Assembly: GCA_009667805.1 (NCBI GenBank)
Contig: CM019066.1
Coordinates: 7,874,001-7,938,000 of the forward strand
Direction: 5' to 3'
Origin: Leptobrachium leishanense
Taxonomy: Eukaryota; Chordata; Amphibia; Anura; Megophryidae
DNA: 64,000 nucleotides
The notes below the pieces were generated by a model that worked only from the letters and a program-made list of their open reading frames with translations, searched no databases and was not told where the DNA came from. Below, in pieces: positions 38,301 through 44,589 of the stretch. Within the stretch, counting starts at the first letter, position 1; each line of letters opens with the position of its first letter. The position numbers and the translations under genes are program-made.

Positions 38301-41300
38301 CATGAGACCTGGGGGGCAATATCCATGAGACCTGGGGGGCAATATGCATGAGACCTGGGGGGCAATTTCCATGAGACCTGGGGGGCAATATGCATGAGAC
38401 CTGGGGGGCAATTTCCATGAGACCTGGGGGGCAATTTCCATGAGACCTGGGGGGCAATATGCATGAGACCTGGGGGGCAATATGCATGAGACCTGGGGGG
38501 CAATTTCCATGAGACCTGGGGGGCAATTTCCATGAGACCTGGGGGGCAATATCCATGAGACTTGGGGCAATATGCATGAGACCTGGGGGCAATTTCCATG
38601 ACACCTGGGGGCAATATCCATGAGACCTGGGGGTGGGCATTATCCATGAGACCTGGGGGCATTATCCATGAGAGCTAGGGGGCATTATCCATGAGACCTG
38701 GGGGCATTATCCATGAGAGCTGGGGGGCATTATCCATACGAGCTGGGGGCAATATATACCCATATGAGCTGGGGGCAATTATATCCATGTGAACTGGGGA
38801 AAATATATCCATATAACCAGTGCTGTGCATATTATTCTGGGGGCTCAGTGCTGTGTATGTTATTCTGTGGATTCAGCGCTGTGTATATAATTCTGGGGGG
38901 GGGTCTGTGCCTGGAGATTATATATATATATATATTATATATATATATATATATATGCGTTAGTCCAGTTGCCACAATCACAAGTATGCCTGTACGTAGT
39001 GATACCTTTCACTGATCAGTATAGTTTCCAGTTTACACTCTTGAAAGCTTGTCTTTTAAATGTAATGCTAACCCAATAAAAATGGTATCACCACGTACTG
39101 CTATACTCGTAATATATATATATTTTCTTCAGGTAGTAGGGGTTGTGGAATTCGTGGGTGAGTTCCCTCACTTTTTTTCCCAAGACTTGACCCCTACTCT
39201 GCAGTATAATGAATGCAGCATATGAATCCACACACTGCTGGGAAGCACCTCTCTGCAGTATAATTGATGCAGCATATGAATCCATACACTGAGGGGAAGC
39301 GCCTCTCTGCAGTATAATTAATGCAGCACATGAATCCACACACTGCGGGGAAGCGCCTCTCTGCAGTATAATTAATGCAGCACATGAATCCACACACTGC
39401 CGGGAAGCACCTCTCTCTGCAGTATAATTGATGCAGCATATGAATCCACACACTGCTGGGAAGCGCCTCTGTGCACAGTATAATTAATGCAGCACATGAA
39501 TCCACACACTGCTGGGAAGCGCCTATCTACAGTATAATTAATGCAGCATGATTAATTATTCAGTGATTTGGATTGAATTATTTTTTGGATCAGTTTGTTT
39601 TTCATTTTTTATGAGTTATTATTAATGCAGCATATGAATCCACACAATGCTGGGGAAGTCTCACAAATTCACCCAAAAATGCCTTAAAAATCCTCAAAAA
39701 ATAAATCCGTAAAGAAACTTTCATTCTAATGGTAGTAATCTACTTCCCATTCTTAAATAACCAATTAAAAACTGAAATAACTCCTAAAAGCGAAAAACTA
39801 ACTGATCCGAATCGATCCAGATCACCGAATCGATCCGAAACTAAAGAAAAACTCTCCGAAATGACCCGAAACGAAAAGTAAAAGACCCAAAAAAACAAAA
39901 CAAAACAAAAAAAACCATGCACATCCCTATTTTTTGTATTTGAAAGTCAGAATGCGTGATTCCCCCCCCTCCATTTGGATCAACAATAGAAACATTTGAC
40001 ATATTGAGCTTGATAGACCTGAGTGAATTTCTTAAGCCTATTTTACCATCTTAATGCTTATTTATTGACGCAAATCTGAAGACCATAAATTGTACAAATT
40101 GTGTAAATCAGAGTAATATAATCTGTAGAAATAAAAATGACAATTGTATAGCGCAGAATAAAATAAACTGTAATAATTATACATAAAAAATAATAATTGT
40201 AGGTTTTAGAAAACAGGAGAATATTCTAATGTCAACACTTTGTACAATTTATAATGTCAGTTGTTGAGTTGTTCAACCAATATCGTGTTAATGTTCTGTT
40301 GTTGAATAGAGTATTCAGTATTAATATCATATTGAACCAATGTGTAGATTTAGGAATTTTGTAAAACTGGAAATTCTACTAAGCTTCTTCCCCTTCTTGA
40401 TAAAATATGCCCCAGATTAGGAGGAACAAGTCGCGTTATTATCTTACGTTTACTTTCCGTAGGTTCATATGTTAAAGCATTGTTTGTTAAAATACATATT
40501 GATGGATAACCGCAAGAAAATTGCAGATATAAGGGACAAAAGCTTTAAATTTAAATATTTTCTGACTTCCTCTACTTTTCCCGGAGCTAAAATGCTCAAT
40601 TCCCGTGCATTCTTCAAATTTATATGTTTGTGAATAACGCGATTATACAGCTATGGAGCGTCTCGACTTTTTCAAAGGCCAATTCTTTCAAGAGAAATAC
40701 AGCAAACTGCCATATTTATTTATTTTATTTATAAAGGATTTTACCAGGCAGGATACGTTGAGATTTCTCTCGTTTTCAAGTATGTCCTGGGTATAGGAAA
40801 GCTGATGCAAGCAGCACACATTTTTCAAGAGGGCTGCCTTGATTTAATGAATTTGTGCATCATTGTTCCTTTGAGTAATAAAACCCCCATCAACCACGTC
40901 CCTGCCTGTGAAACACCTAAAAAGTTCTGACTCACACAATAGAATTCCTACGTCTATTCAGGAACACCCCTATAAATAGCACATTTTAGACCAAGTAGTT
41001 AAAAATCTACGGGCCCTATTACATTCCTCGCGCACAATTTTGCGCGTGCGCAAAAACGCATTAACGCGAGGGGTAAAACCCTTTACACCGAACGTCGTAT
41101 TACGACATTTGCGCACAAAATGCACGTTAACGTCTAACGTGAGTGACCCTGCGCGAACCCTTTGCGAGCGCAATTTAGTGCACGCATCCTATACTTAACA
41201 ATGTGAGCGCAAATGCGTTTGTGCGCTGGTGCGCGCATGGTATTACAATCTTAGCGCAAAATTTAACGGACAACGTTTGCGCGCATAATTTTAATTTTAG

Positions 41301-42689
41301 TTTTTTGAAAAGCTGGTGGTAACGGCAAACTGTAACAACCTGACCGTACCAAACCGCGGATTCACAACGGAGAACGTCGAAGCGCAGGTTTTTTTATTAG
41401 GTCCGTCAAAAATGACGGCCGCTACCTTGTCTTCCGTCAGAACGTACATCTGTTGTGCGCAGTCCGCACAAAATGCGTTTGTCTGACGGACTCGCGTTAA
41501 AAGTTACATTGCGCTCACTGATTTCTGCGCGCAACTGTACTTTGCCCGCATTTTTGCGCGTCGGTTTTACGAGCACAATTTCCCGACGGATGAAAAAATG
41601 CGCGAGGGAATGTAATTCCAGCGGTGATTTTCGTGCGTTAACGTTGGACGCTTCGCGCACAAAACACACGTTTTGCGTGCGTTTTTGCGTTAAGTACTTT
41701 ATGTAATAGGGCCCTACTTGTTTTACAACATGAAAGATGGAAATTTAGAGCAAAGGGTCAACTGGTAGAATATTAGAATTTATTTCAAATAAAGTTGGAA
41801 AATGTATTATTTTCACAGAAATTCACTAGATAAAGAAAAAAATACTGACTCGAAATTCCTACCCAAGGGCCAATCAATACTGGTAATTTTTTGGCTCAAA
41901 ACCTAAAAGGAAATTGAAAGGAAGATAGAACACTAATTGCATACAGTCTAATTTTGTGTAATTGGAGATGCATAAGGAAACAGGTTAAATTATATTATCA
42001 TCGTGCTTCCATCTGCTTTGCCAAAATGTCCTTTTGAAAATTAATTCAGAAATGGAATTTAATTGAAACCCTCTTTTTCCTCTTATCTGCTCGGTTTATC
42101 CATAAATAGACGTTGAGTAGAGTTAAGTTACTGCAATATTTATTTAAAATGTACTTATTTTACTCTGTTCAATTTTGAAAAGTTAATCTTTTCCATTTTA
42201 TTTTTTTTGTCCATTTTCAGGACCAGAGTAAAACTGGAGAGCTTGGAAGACGCATACCTTCTTTCTGGGATTGACGACTCACTTTCCGATAAGCATGGAT
42301 GCCCAGCATACGTGAGTCCGGAAATCCTGAACACAAACGGCAGCTACTCTGGAAAAGCTGCTGACGTATGGAGTCTAGGTGTCATGCTTTACACTATGTT
42401 AGTTGGACGCTATCCATTTCACGATATAGAACCTAGTTCCCTGTTCAGCAAAATTCGTCGTGGGCAGTTTAACATTCCAGAGACATTATCCCCCAAGGCA
42501 AAATGCCTCATTCGTAGCATACTTCGTAGAGAGCCGTCGGAGAGGCTCACGTCGCAAGAGATTCTGGACCATCCTTGGTTTTCAACAGATTTCAACGCAT
42601 TGAATTCAGGATGTGGTGCTAAGGAAGTGTCAGATCAACTGGTGCCTGATGTTAACATGGATGAAGATACGGACCCTTTTTTTAACTGA
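11674..42689 (+). CDS. TRIB2: Tribbles pseudokinase 2 (three exons joined: 11674-11943, 14367-14659, 42221-42689)
   Basis: The joined coding sequence is 1032 bases: 343 residues plus stop, the usual TRIB2 length. TRIB2 is a pseudokinase scaffold that brings substrates such as C/EBP-alpha to the E3 ligase COP1 and modulates MAPK and AKT signalling in cytoplasm and nucleus. Seen here: an acidic/Ser-Pro-rich N-terminus (about residues 28-57); a kinase-like domain from about 61 to 308; the VAIK-type lysine as LLCK (K90); the degenerate catalytic loop LRDLKLRKF (D175, K177); SLE (195-197) in place of the metal-binding DFG; the MEK1-binding ILDHPWF (302-308); and the COP1-binding DQLVPDV (326-332). 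Loss of DFG is the family norm, not damage. TRIB2 rather than TRIB1 or TRIB3 is chosen from near-identity along the whole length as I know the family. No frameshift or stop; the gene looks intact. The ATG at 11674 is the first in-frame ATG but has C at -3, a weak start context. Confidence 0.98.
13916..13973 (-). repeat. Interspersed repeat, inverted partner of 8424-8486
   Basis: CTGCGTGGAGGCTTTTAATC and GCCAAAACTTATATGAGTAT are the reverse complement of the block at 8424-8486; class unknown. Confidence 0.55.
13974..14004. repeat. (TA)n microsatellite
   Basis: About 15 TA dinucleotides in intron 1. Confidence 0.9.
14367..14659 (+). CDS. TRIB2: TRIB2 coding exon 2 (residues 91-188, last codon split)
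   Basis: Begins [15 protein letters not shown] and ends FVFNDEV plus the first two bases of Arg188. It carries the pseudokinase N-lobe/hinge part and the degenerate catalytic loop [10 protein letters not shown]. The acceptor is TATAG at 14366; the donor CAG|GTAAGT is at 14660. Length 293 bases, so the exon 2/3 junction is phase 2. Confidence 0.97.
15262..15396. mobile_element. hAT-like MITE (CAGGG..CTCAATCTTGGCC family)
   Basis: Inverted ends: CAGGGCTGCTCAATCTTGGC at left, and GGGCCAGAGTCGAGCACCCTG at right as its complement. The centre carries GCTGAGCATCATGGGAGATG and TGTAGTTC. Flanks CACTATAC and CACTACGC could be an 8-bp duplication (6 of 8 match). Related copies: 16650-16775, 18855-18990 and the one split by the hAT at 23757. 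Confidence 0.62.
15551..15728. repeat. Near-perfect palindrome (76-bp arms), GAAACGTCG hairpin module
   Basis: Arm 15551-15626 is the inverted copy of 15653-15728 with only about five mismatches. The loop of 26 bases contains CCTGATGAAAGCC. The right arm reads AGAAACGTCGATTTTATATG, then GAGCAATAAAGAAAC, then TGGAGTGCCG. It shares this order of motifs with other palindromes in the window. Confidence 0.85.
15745..15782. repeat. (TA)n-rich microsatellite
   Basis: TA/AT dinucleotide run interrupted by ATATCTATAT, directly after the palindrome. Confidence 0.75.
16650..16775. mobile_element. hAT-like MITE, related to 15262-15396
   Basis: Contains CTCAGATGTTGATGGCC, TTACAGGATGATGGGAG and GTAGTTCAGAAGCATCTGGG in the order seen in the related copies; ends eroded. 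Confidence 0.45.
16797..16971. mobile_element. hAT-like MITE (CAGTGNTTYCCAA family)
   Basis: Left end CAGTGTTTTCCAAATCTGTC and inverted right end with GGCTTGGAAAACACCGCACT. The internal CCAGCACAGGTGATATGATT is shared with 28952-29127. CAGNGGTTNNCAA ends are typical of hAT/Charlie-type elements. Confidence 0.65.
17803..18243. mobile_element. CpG-rich MITE (GTCAGACGAGCG family), copy 1
   Basis: Left end TTAAGGCTCGTGTCAGACGA, right end CGCTCGTCTGACCCTAGCC followed by TAA. The interior is CpG-rich with ACGTCC/GGACGT-type motifs; the open frames in it are by-products. Four more copies are in this window. Confidence 0.72.
18275..18490. mobile_element. L2-type tail with an inverted second copy
   Basis: AGATTGTAAACGCTTGAGCAG and CCATTGTACAGCGCTACAAG with GCTTTATAAATACTTGTAAC resemble the L2 LINE 3' end. 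Directly after TATTGGCA the terminal 55 bases recur inverted (GTTACAGTTACGAGTATTTA to AGCGCTGTACAATGG), forming a hairpin at 18365-18488. Confidence 0.6.
18855..18990. mobile_element. hAT-like MITE, related to 15262-15396
   Basis: AACTACATTTCCCATGAAGC with TCAGCCAACC pairs with GGCTGAGCATCATGGTAGTT; outer ends AGGCAGCCTCAGCTCTCC and GGCCAAGGTTGCTGACCC. Confidence 0.55.
19930..20345. repeat. Duplicated hairpin-module cluster
   Basis: A block with CTTCATAAAAACCATATG, GATCCGTTAAAAATTCCGAC and GGCTCTTGAAAAAGCC (19970-20065) is repeated directly near 20170-20260 (CTTCATAAAAAACATG, GATCCATTAAAATGTCCAAC, CGTTTCGGCTTTTCGAAGAG). Part is repeated inverted at 20283-20330. On the minus strand the second block reads CTTGAAAAAGGCTCTTCG then GCCGAAACGTTGG, matching the hairpin modules at 27240 and 55070. 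Confidence 0.6.
21364..22020. mobile_element. T2/Kolobok-like MITE with TTAA ends
   Basis: Starts TTAAAGGGACACTACCAC and ends GTGGTAGTGACCCTTTAA; both ends include TTAA, consistent with a TTAA target duplication and the TTAAAGG end of the T2 family of frogs. 657 bases, no coding region. The same element, in reverse orientation and with a different middle, is at 50499-52012. Confidence 0.8.
22201..22556. mobile_element. CpG-rich MITE (GTCAGACGAGCG family), copy 2
   Basis: Starts TTAGGCCAGGGTCAGATGAG; the right end CTTACCCCTGCCTTAA is more eroded. It shares CACCCGTACTGATGTGCCTC and CTCCATAGGAGGATCGAGCC with copy 4 (33906). Contains the hairpin GGAACGTC..GACGTTCC. Confidence 0.72.
22876..22955. 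mobile_element. hAT-like end fragment (CAGGGGTCAA family)
   Basis: CAGGGGTCAATTCGAGCAGA followed by GGGAACATAGTTCC and GAGGGAACGGAATTCC, the end structure of the elements at 37809-39196 and 56802-57082. Only one end seen. Confidence 0.55.
23086..23560 (-). mobile_element. Non-LTR LINE 3' end (source of the SINE tail), minus strand
   Basis: On the minus strand, a coding remnant with [16 protein letters not shown] (near 23450-23500), typical of the C-terminus of L2/CR1-like LINE proteins, is followed by about 300 bases of 3' UTR. It ends with GGACATACTTGAAAACGAG, GAGAAATCTCAATGCATCC and CTGGTAAAACACGTTATAAA plus AAATA repeats. The same end without a LINE body forms the tail of the SINEs at 6271, 6852 and 27590. 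Confidence 0.6.
23262..23420. repeat. Minisatellite, about 40-bp unit, 4 copies
   Basis: Tandem units built of TATAGTCACTATGTT, CATGTTTACAGGTGC and ATTCTGTA, inside the LINE 3' UTR. Confidence 0.8.
23670..23756. mobile_element. Left half of hAT-like MITE split by insertion
   Basis: GGGGTGGGCAACCTTGACC with GGAACTACATCTCCCTTGAT and GCTCAGCC: the left half of the family at 15262. The right half continues at 25078. Confidence 0.65.
23757..25069. mobile_element. Non-autonomous hAT element with 8-bp target duplication
   Basis: Ends CAGAGGCGGCTCTAGAC and, inverted, CAGTGGCAGCTCTTTAAG. Flanked by GCTGAGCA (23749-23756) and GGTGAGCA (25070-25077), 7 of 8 identical. The interior includes AGGCGGCACAAAATACTTTT and repeats of GGGCCTGGTGCTGTGGATTT (near 23865) and no transposase. 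It splits an older MITE. Confidence 0.75.
24755..24832. repeat. 33-bp tandem repeat, about 2.3 copies
   Basis: CCAGACAGACACAGGCTCC with AGATACGTGTATA repeated with one or two changes. Confidence 0.75.
25078..25290. mobile_element. Right half of split MITE, carrying a CR1 3'-end insertion
   Basis: Continues the MITE of 23670 with GATGTAGTTCCGAAACAT, is interrupted by a CR1 3' fragment, and resumes near 25250 as CATATGGCGGGCCGAGGTTG ending CTGACCCCTGG. Confidence 0.6.
25096..25245 (-). mobile_element. CR1 LINE 3'-end fragment
   Basis: The block from AATGTCGGCAGATAAGAACC to TGCCTATCCCATGCTTG is nearly identical to the 3' end of the CR1 element at 85-215. It is bordered on both sides by ATAGAAACATAGAAAAATG octamer-type tails. 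Confidence 0.85.
25723..26181. mobile_element. CpG-rich MITE (GTCAGACGAGCG family), copy 3
   Basis: Left end TTAAGGCTAATGTCAGATGA, right end GTTCGTCTGACGCCGGCCTA. It shares ACTTCGTGTGTGGG, CTTGCCTAACTTGCATCCG and similar blocks (inverted) with copy 1 (17803-18243). A T-run of about 20 lies near 25821. Confidence 0.7.
26976..27437. repeat. Large palindrome (about 220-bp arms), GAAACGCGTCGG hairpin module
   Basis: Left arm (CACGGAGGCTTCAGTATCTG..) and right arm (..CAGATACTGAAGCCTCCGTG) are inverted copies meeting near 27200-27225. The right arm contains CCTTGAAAAAGTCTAGAG, ATAGACGAAACGCGTCGG and CAATAAAAATC. Both arms also contain GATTGGTTCCTCC or its complement. Confidence 0.85.
27590..27796 (+). 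mobile_element. tRNA-derived SINE with 8-bp target duplication
   Basis: The best copy of the family. A tRNA-like head holds GAGGTAATGTCGCTGC and the B box GGGTTCGATCCC (27648-27659); then comes the body with CCAGTAAGTGTCCTTGGCAA, the LINE-derived tail GAGAAATCTTAATGTATCC and an A-rich end. It is bounded by AATCACCG at 27582-27589 and 27797-27804, a clean target duplication. The unit is 207 bases. Confidence 0.85.
27845..27900. mobile_element. hAT-like MITE end fragment
   Basis: CCTGAGGACCAGGGTTGGG with AACCACTG: the end of the family at 28952-29127. Another end fragment (CCTGGTCCTCAAGTA) is near 26931. Confidence 0.5.
28003..28175. mobile_element. Palindromic MITE (CAGGGTTATTCAG family), copy 1
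   Basis: CAGGGTTATTCAGAGAAAGG at left. GAGAACAATCTAGACCAAAT pairs with ATTTGGTCTAGATTGTTCTC around a loop of about 50 bases; the right end is AACCCTG. TAT lies on both sides. Confidence 0.75.
28213..28393. mobile_element. Palindromic MITE (CAGGGTTATTCAG family), copy 2
   Basis: Same left end and loop as copy 1. The inner arms differ in sequence (GAAAATTCTAGGTCAA pairs with TTGACCTAGAATTTTC) but still pair perfectly. Ends TTTGAATAACCCTG. TAT on both sides. Confidence 0.75.
28572..28690. repeat. Possible tRNA-derived SINE
   Basis: AGGTCACAGGTTCAAATCTC resembles a Pol III B box, preceded by a tRNA-length block; no clear A box and no tail identified. Confidence 0.35.
28952..29127. mobile_element. 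hAT-like MITE (CAGTGGTTCCCAA family)
   Basis: Left AGTGGTTCCCAACTACGGTC, right GGTTGGGAACCACTGC. The interior TTTGCAGATATCTGAAGCGC and CAGCACAGGTGATATGATT match 16797-16971. Confidence 0.72.
29371..29950. mobile_element. CpG-rich MITE (RGGGCYNTATTACA family), copy 1
   Basis: Left ATGGGCTAAATTACAATCTT, right AAGATTGTAATATAGCCCTA. The interior has CATTAACGCGAGGGGTAAAA, CATCC-type CGTCCTATACTTAACATTG and CACATAATTTTAGCA, shared with 41011-41714. Confidence 0.72.
29993..31336. mobile_element. piggyBac-like non-autonomous element, chain of GC-rich hairpins
   Basis: Bounded by TTAA on both sides. Left inner end CCCTTTCACTGCTGAGG and inverted right end CCTCAGCAGCGAAAGGG form a terminal repeat of 17 bases with one mismatch. 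TTAA target plus a CCCTT start suggests piggyBac type. Interior 30170-30720 is a series of short perfect hairpins: GCGGAGGACGCGCT/AGCGCGTCCTCC, GGAAGGGC..GCCCTTCC, GGACTGGCGTCAT/ATGACGCCAGTCC, GGGAGTT..AACTCCC. No transposase. The region after 30790 is A/T-rich. Confidence 0.7.
31380..31404. repeat. Isolated piggyBac-like end
   Basis: GGCTCCGCAGCGAAGGGGTTAA resembles the right end of the preceding element and sits 70 bases downstream of it; probably part of a second, eroded copy. Confidence 0.45.
32358..32389. repeat. (TA)n microsatellite
   Basis: About 16 TA dinucleotides. Confidence 0.9.
32652..33090. mobile_element. hAT-like element (TAGAGATGTGCA family), right-truncated
   Basis: Left end TAGAGATGTGCATTCG. 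The interior, with CTGTGACACAGCTTAAAATT, GTCAGCAAAGGACTTTATG and ATTGATATCAACTATCGAAT, is the inverted copy of 56260-56680. It ends at a TA tract near 33085. Confidence 0.65.
33906..34241. mobile_element. CpG-rich MITE (GTCAGACGAGCG family), copy 4
   Basis: Left TTAAGGTCGGGGTCAGACGA, right CACTCGTCTGGCCCTGGCCT then AA. It shares CTCCATAGGAGGATCGAGCC and the GGAACATCC/GGATGTTCC hairpin with copy 2. Confidence 0.75.
34312..34402. mobile_element. MITE fragment with GGACACTCTAGG end
   Basis: AAGGACACTCTAGGTACTGTG with GACCACTTAA resembles the end of a frog TTAAAGGGACACT-type MITE; the rest is not recognisable. Confidence 0.4.
35185..35502. mobile_element. CpG-rich MITE (GTCAGACGAGCG family), copy 5
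   Basis: Left TTAAGCTGGTGTCAGACGAG, right CGCTCGTCTGACCCCGGCCT followed by TA. Contains GGAACGTCCACGAGCGTGG with its complement, and TCCTCCTATGGAGGATCG: the interior of copies 2 and 4 in reverse order. Confidence 0.75.
37653..37808. repeat. Minisatellite of about 57 bp, left part
   Basis: Units with GCAGCATATGAATCCACACA, CTGCTGGGAAGC and CTCTCTGCAGTATAATTAAT. Three copies before the inserted element; the array resumes at 39197. Confidence 0.85.
38069..38745. repeat. 24-bp minisatellite, about 28 copies
   Basis: Unit CCATGAGACCTGGGGG plus GCAATWT, with W and length varying. The G-run of 5 to 7 bases makes units of 22-25 bases. All reverse-strand frames remain open through it, giving spurious proteins of over 200 residues. 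Confidence 0.95.
38917..38957. repeat. (TA)n microsatellite
   Basis: About 20 TA/AT dinucleotides with one phase shift. Confidence 0.85.
39197..39555. repeat. Minisatellite of about 57 bp, right part
   Basis: Six further units of the array at 37653-37808, same orientation, confirming that the two parts were once continuous. Confidence 0.88.
40713..40794 (-). repeat. LINE 3'-tail fragment
   Basis: On the minus strand: GGACATACTTGAAAACGAG, GAGAAATCTCAACGTATCC, TGGTAAAATCC and AAATA repeats. No SINE head. Confidence 0.7.
41011..41714. mobile_element. CpG-rich MITE (GGGCCCTATTACATTC family), copy 2
   Basis: Left GGGCCCTATTACATTC and right GATGTAATAGGGCCC-type end (ATGTAATAGGGCCC at 41701-41714). 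TAC flanks both ends. 704 bases dense in GCGCA/TGCGC motifs; the centre has GTCCGTCAAAAATGACGG and CGTCAGAACGTACATC, resembling blocks in the GTCAGACGAGCG MITEs. Confidence 0.78.
42221..42689 (+). CDS. TRIB2: TRIB2 coding exon 3 (residues 188-343)
   Basis: Completes Arg188 and runs [14 protein letters not shown] to DEDTDPFFN and TGA (42687-42689). Contains SLE in place of [14 protein letters not shown], the C-lobe [21 protein letters not shown] (MEK1 binding) and DQLVPDV (COP1 binding). The acceptor CATTTTCAG ends at 42220. Confidence 0.98.
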
Positions 42690-44580
42690 GCACAAAGACT
42701 AGTTTTATTTTTTATTTTATTTTTTTTGGTACTTGAGTAGAACGTGGCCACATGAAGGAGTCCTTCCCGACCGTATTATTCAAAATCTGTATTGTCCTAG
42801 TGTGGTGGCATATAGAAGCCGTGCTAGGCTCCTTCGGTTTTGAGAAGAAACGTCTGCAAGGAACTACCGTACACATGTAGCATTAAGGCTGCTATCAATT
42901 CTTGTGTGGAGAAAATTGGCATGGATTCATTCTGGCTTCTCCTCGCATGAAGCCAAGGAGGCTGCACACCCCCTTCCTCCATTTTTATTTTTTAGTGCAG
43001 CTTTGTCACTCCTGTTAAAATAAATTTCTAGATGATTGCCTCACACATCTTGGCATCGCACTGTTACATATTTTACTTCTGCCATTGTTCAGGGAAGGTA
43101 CAATTCGCTAACTTTCTTTTTTATGTTCATTCCTAATGGTAAATGGGGGTAAATAAAAATTTAATAAAATAGACCAAGTTAGCTGCACTGACAAGGTGGG
43201 TGCTAAAGCAAAAATAACGTTAATTTTATGTCTTTTTTTTTTCTATCTTACAACTTTTTTTTAATTTTGTCTAATTTTAACCTACTTATCATGATATTCC
43301 AAATTTTCATTTCGGGGGAAGAGGCTAACTCGGATAACAAGTTATCTTTTATTCTCTTTTTTAGCTACCTGAAGATGTAGTAATAACCCAAATTTCCCTA
43401 GTGAGTTATTGCTATATATATTGGAGAAAAAAAAATGACGAAAAGAATACAAATATTATCAGGGTTTGATGTACTGGCCACAAGGTCGGCCATTTTGAAC
43501 TTGAGCCAGAAGTGTGTACATGACCACCTACTCCAGTAATTTTGTAGAAGGAAATATTCCATGTTTTGTTTCAAAGCCATTAAATTTCTAATTAATTTTC
43601 TTGTGATTTTGCGTACCATTTCAAGGGAAAAAATGTGTTTATAAGCTAAAATTATGCGCCTTTTTCTTTCTTCCCCTATTTCATGGACATGCATTAAAAT
43701 GCACCTTTTTTGTTTTGTCGAGAATTGTATCTTATTTATTAAAAAATATCACAGTAGTGATGTATTAAGCCAGTACTTCAATTCAATTACGGGTTGACTT
43801 AAAAATAACATGTTACATGCTGTACCTAACACATTTGTTTATTATCTTTATTATTATTATTTTTTTCAGGCATTTCTGTCCCTATAAAATTTGTGTTATT
43901 TTTTTTTAATTTAGCTTATTCTGAATTAAACTGGCATTTAATTTTTCCCTCATCACTTCTATAATGCTCTATAATAAAATATCAGCATAAATATTTGTGT
44001 TTCCAGTACCTCAGTTGTTCTAATTATACTGCTTGTATCTGTTTTGTGATCTGGTCACGTTTTATGGGTAGGTACACGTAGACTCTGTAAGTATGTAAAT
44101 GTTACTTGAATTTGTGCTTATTATAATATGTGGCATGTGCGTTCAGCTACTCGGCATTTGACTTTGGGACACGGTTTGCCTGCCCTTTTTAGGAAGATTA
44201 TTTTACTACAAAATTATTTTTCTCCTTTTAATTTTTTTTTTCTTAAAATAAAAAAAAATTCAGTTTCAAAAGCTACTCTGACCTTGAATCTATTTTTGGT
44301 AACTGAAAGGAGTGATGATTTTACGCTCAAAAGATGGTGCTGTGTAAGGAAGGTCCTTTTTTTTTTTTTTTTTTCATATATAATTTTTTTTTTCCCCCCC
44401 CCCCATCTAAACAGCGGAACCCTCCACCCACCCCCTCTCCGAAGTATCCTTTTAAGAGGAGTGACTGGTGATAAAGTGCATGGCGGGGTATAACTGCCTC
44501 TGGTGCTTTGAATGTTATGTACTTGGTTTTAATGTTTTTGTCCTAATCTCTTCAATAAATTGTGCATATTTAACTACACA
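42690..44580 (+). other. TRIB2: TRIB2 3' UTR (end inferred)
   Basis: 1.9 kb with long AT-rich and T-rich tracts and no recognisable transposon, which fits a long conserved UTR. AATAAA signals lie at 43019, 43152, 43163, 43973 and 44554; more than one may be used. Only the last gives a UTR ending just before repeats return. Confidence 0.65.
44554..44559 (+). terminator. TRIB2: Likely distal polyadenylation signal of TRIB2
   Basis: AATAAA followed by TGTGCATATT, the last canonical signal before simple repeats and transposons resume. A proximal alternative is AATAAA at 43019-43024. Confidence 0.55.
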
Positions 44581-44589
44581 CACCACATT

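Larger units (their letters stand above)
37809..39196. mobile_element. hAT-like element with 8-bp target duplication
   Basis: Starts CAGGGCTTGAGTCGAGCGGG and ends AAGACTTGACCCCTA; the ends are imperfect inverted repeats. Flanked by CTCTGCAG at 37801-37808 and 39197-39204, an exact 8-bp duplication. Near the left end are the GGGAACG/CGTTCCC motifs and a GC-rich stretch (37830-38030); the middle is a 24-bp minisatellite. The ends match the element at 56802-57082. Confidence 0.8.
37325..39929. mobile_element. hAT-like element (TAGAGATGTGCA family) with a second element inside
   Basis: Left end TAGAGATGTGCAATTC; right end CCATGCACATCCCTA, whose complement is TAGGGATGTGCATGG. Both sides are rich in TTCGG/CCGAA as in the related element at 55245. 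The middle holds a 56-58-bp minisatellite, into which the 37809-39196 element is inserted. No transposase. The flanks are T-runs, so the target duplication cannot be read. Confidence 0.6.
14660..42220 (+). other. TRIB2: TRIB2 intron 2
   Basis: GT..AG intron of 27.6 kb (donor GTAAGT, acceptor TTTTCAG). It is filled with the MITEs, palindromes, hAT elements and minisatellites listed separately. Stretches where I recognise nothing: 14700-15260, 15785-16645, 16975-17800, 18995-19925, 20350-21360, 22960-23080, 26185-26930, 31410-32350, 33095-33900, 34405-35180, 35505-37320, 39930-40710 and 41720-42220. No nested gene or RNA gene seen. Confidence 0.9.

Noticed and set aside
37975..38662. Overlapping minus-strand open frames of 221, 225 and 152 codons rich in Pro, Cys, His and Gly
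   Set aside because: They are translations of the 24-bp minisatellite in different frames; no domain and no gene context.
38069..38745. CRISPR-like array
   Set aside because: Units are directly adjacent with no unique spacers, in a vertebrate genome; an ordinary minisatellite.
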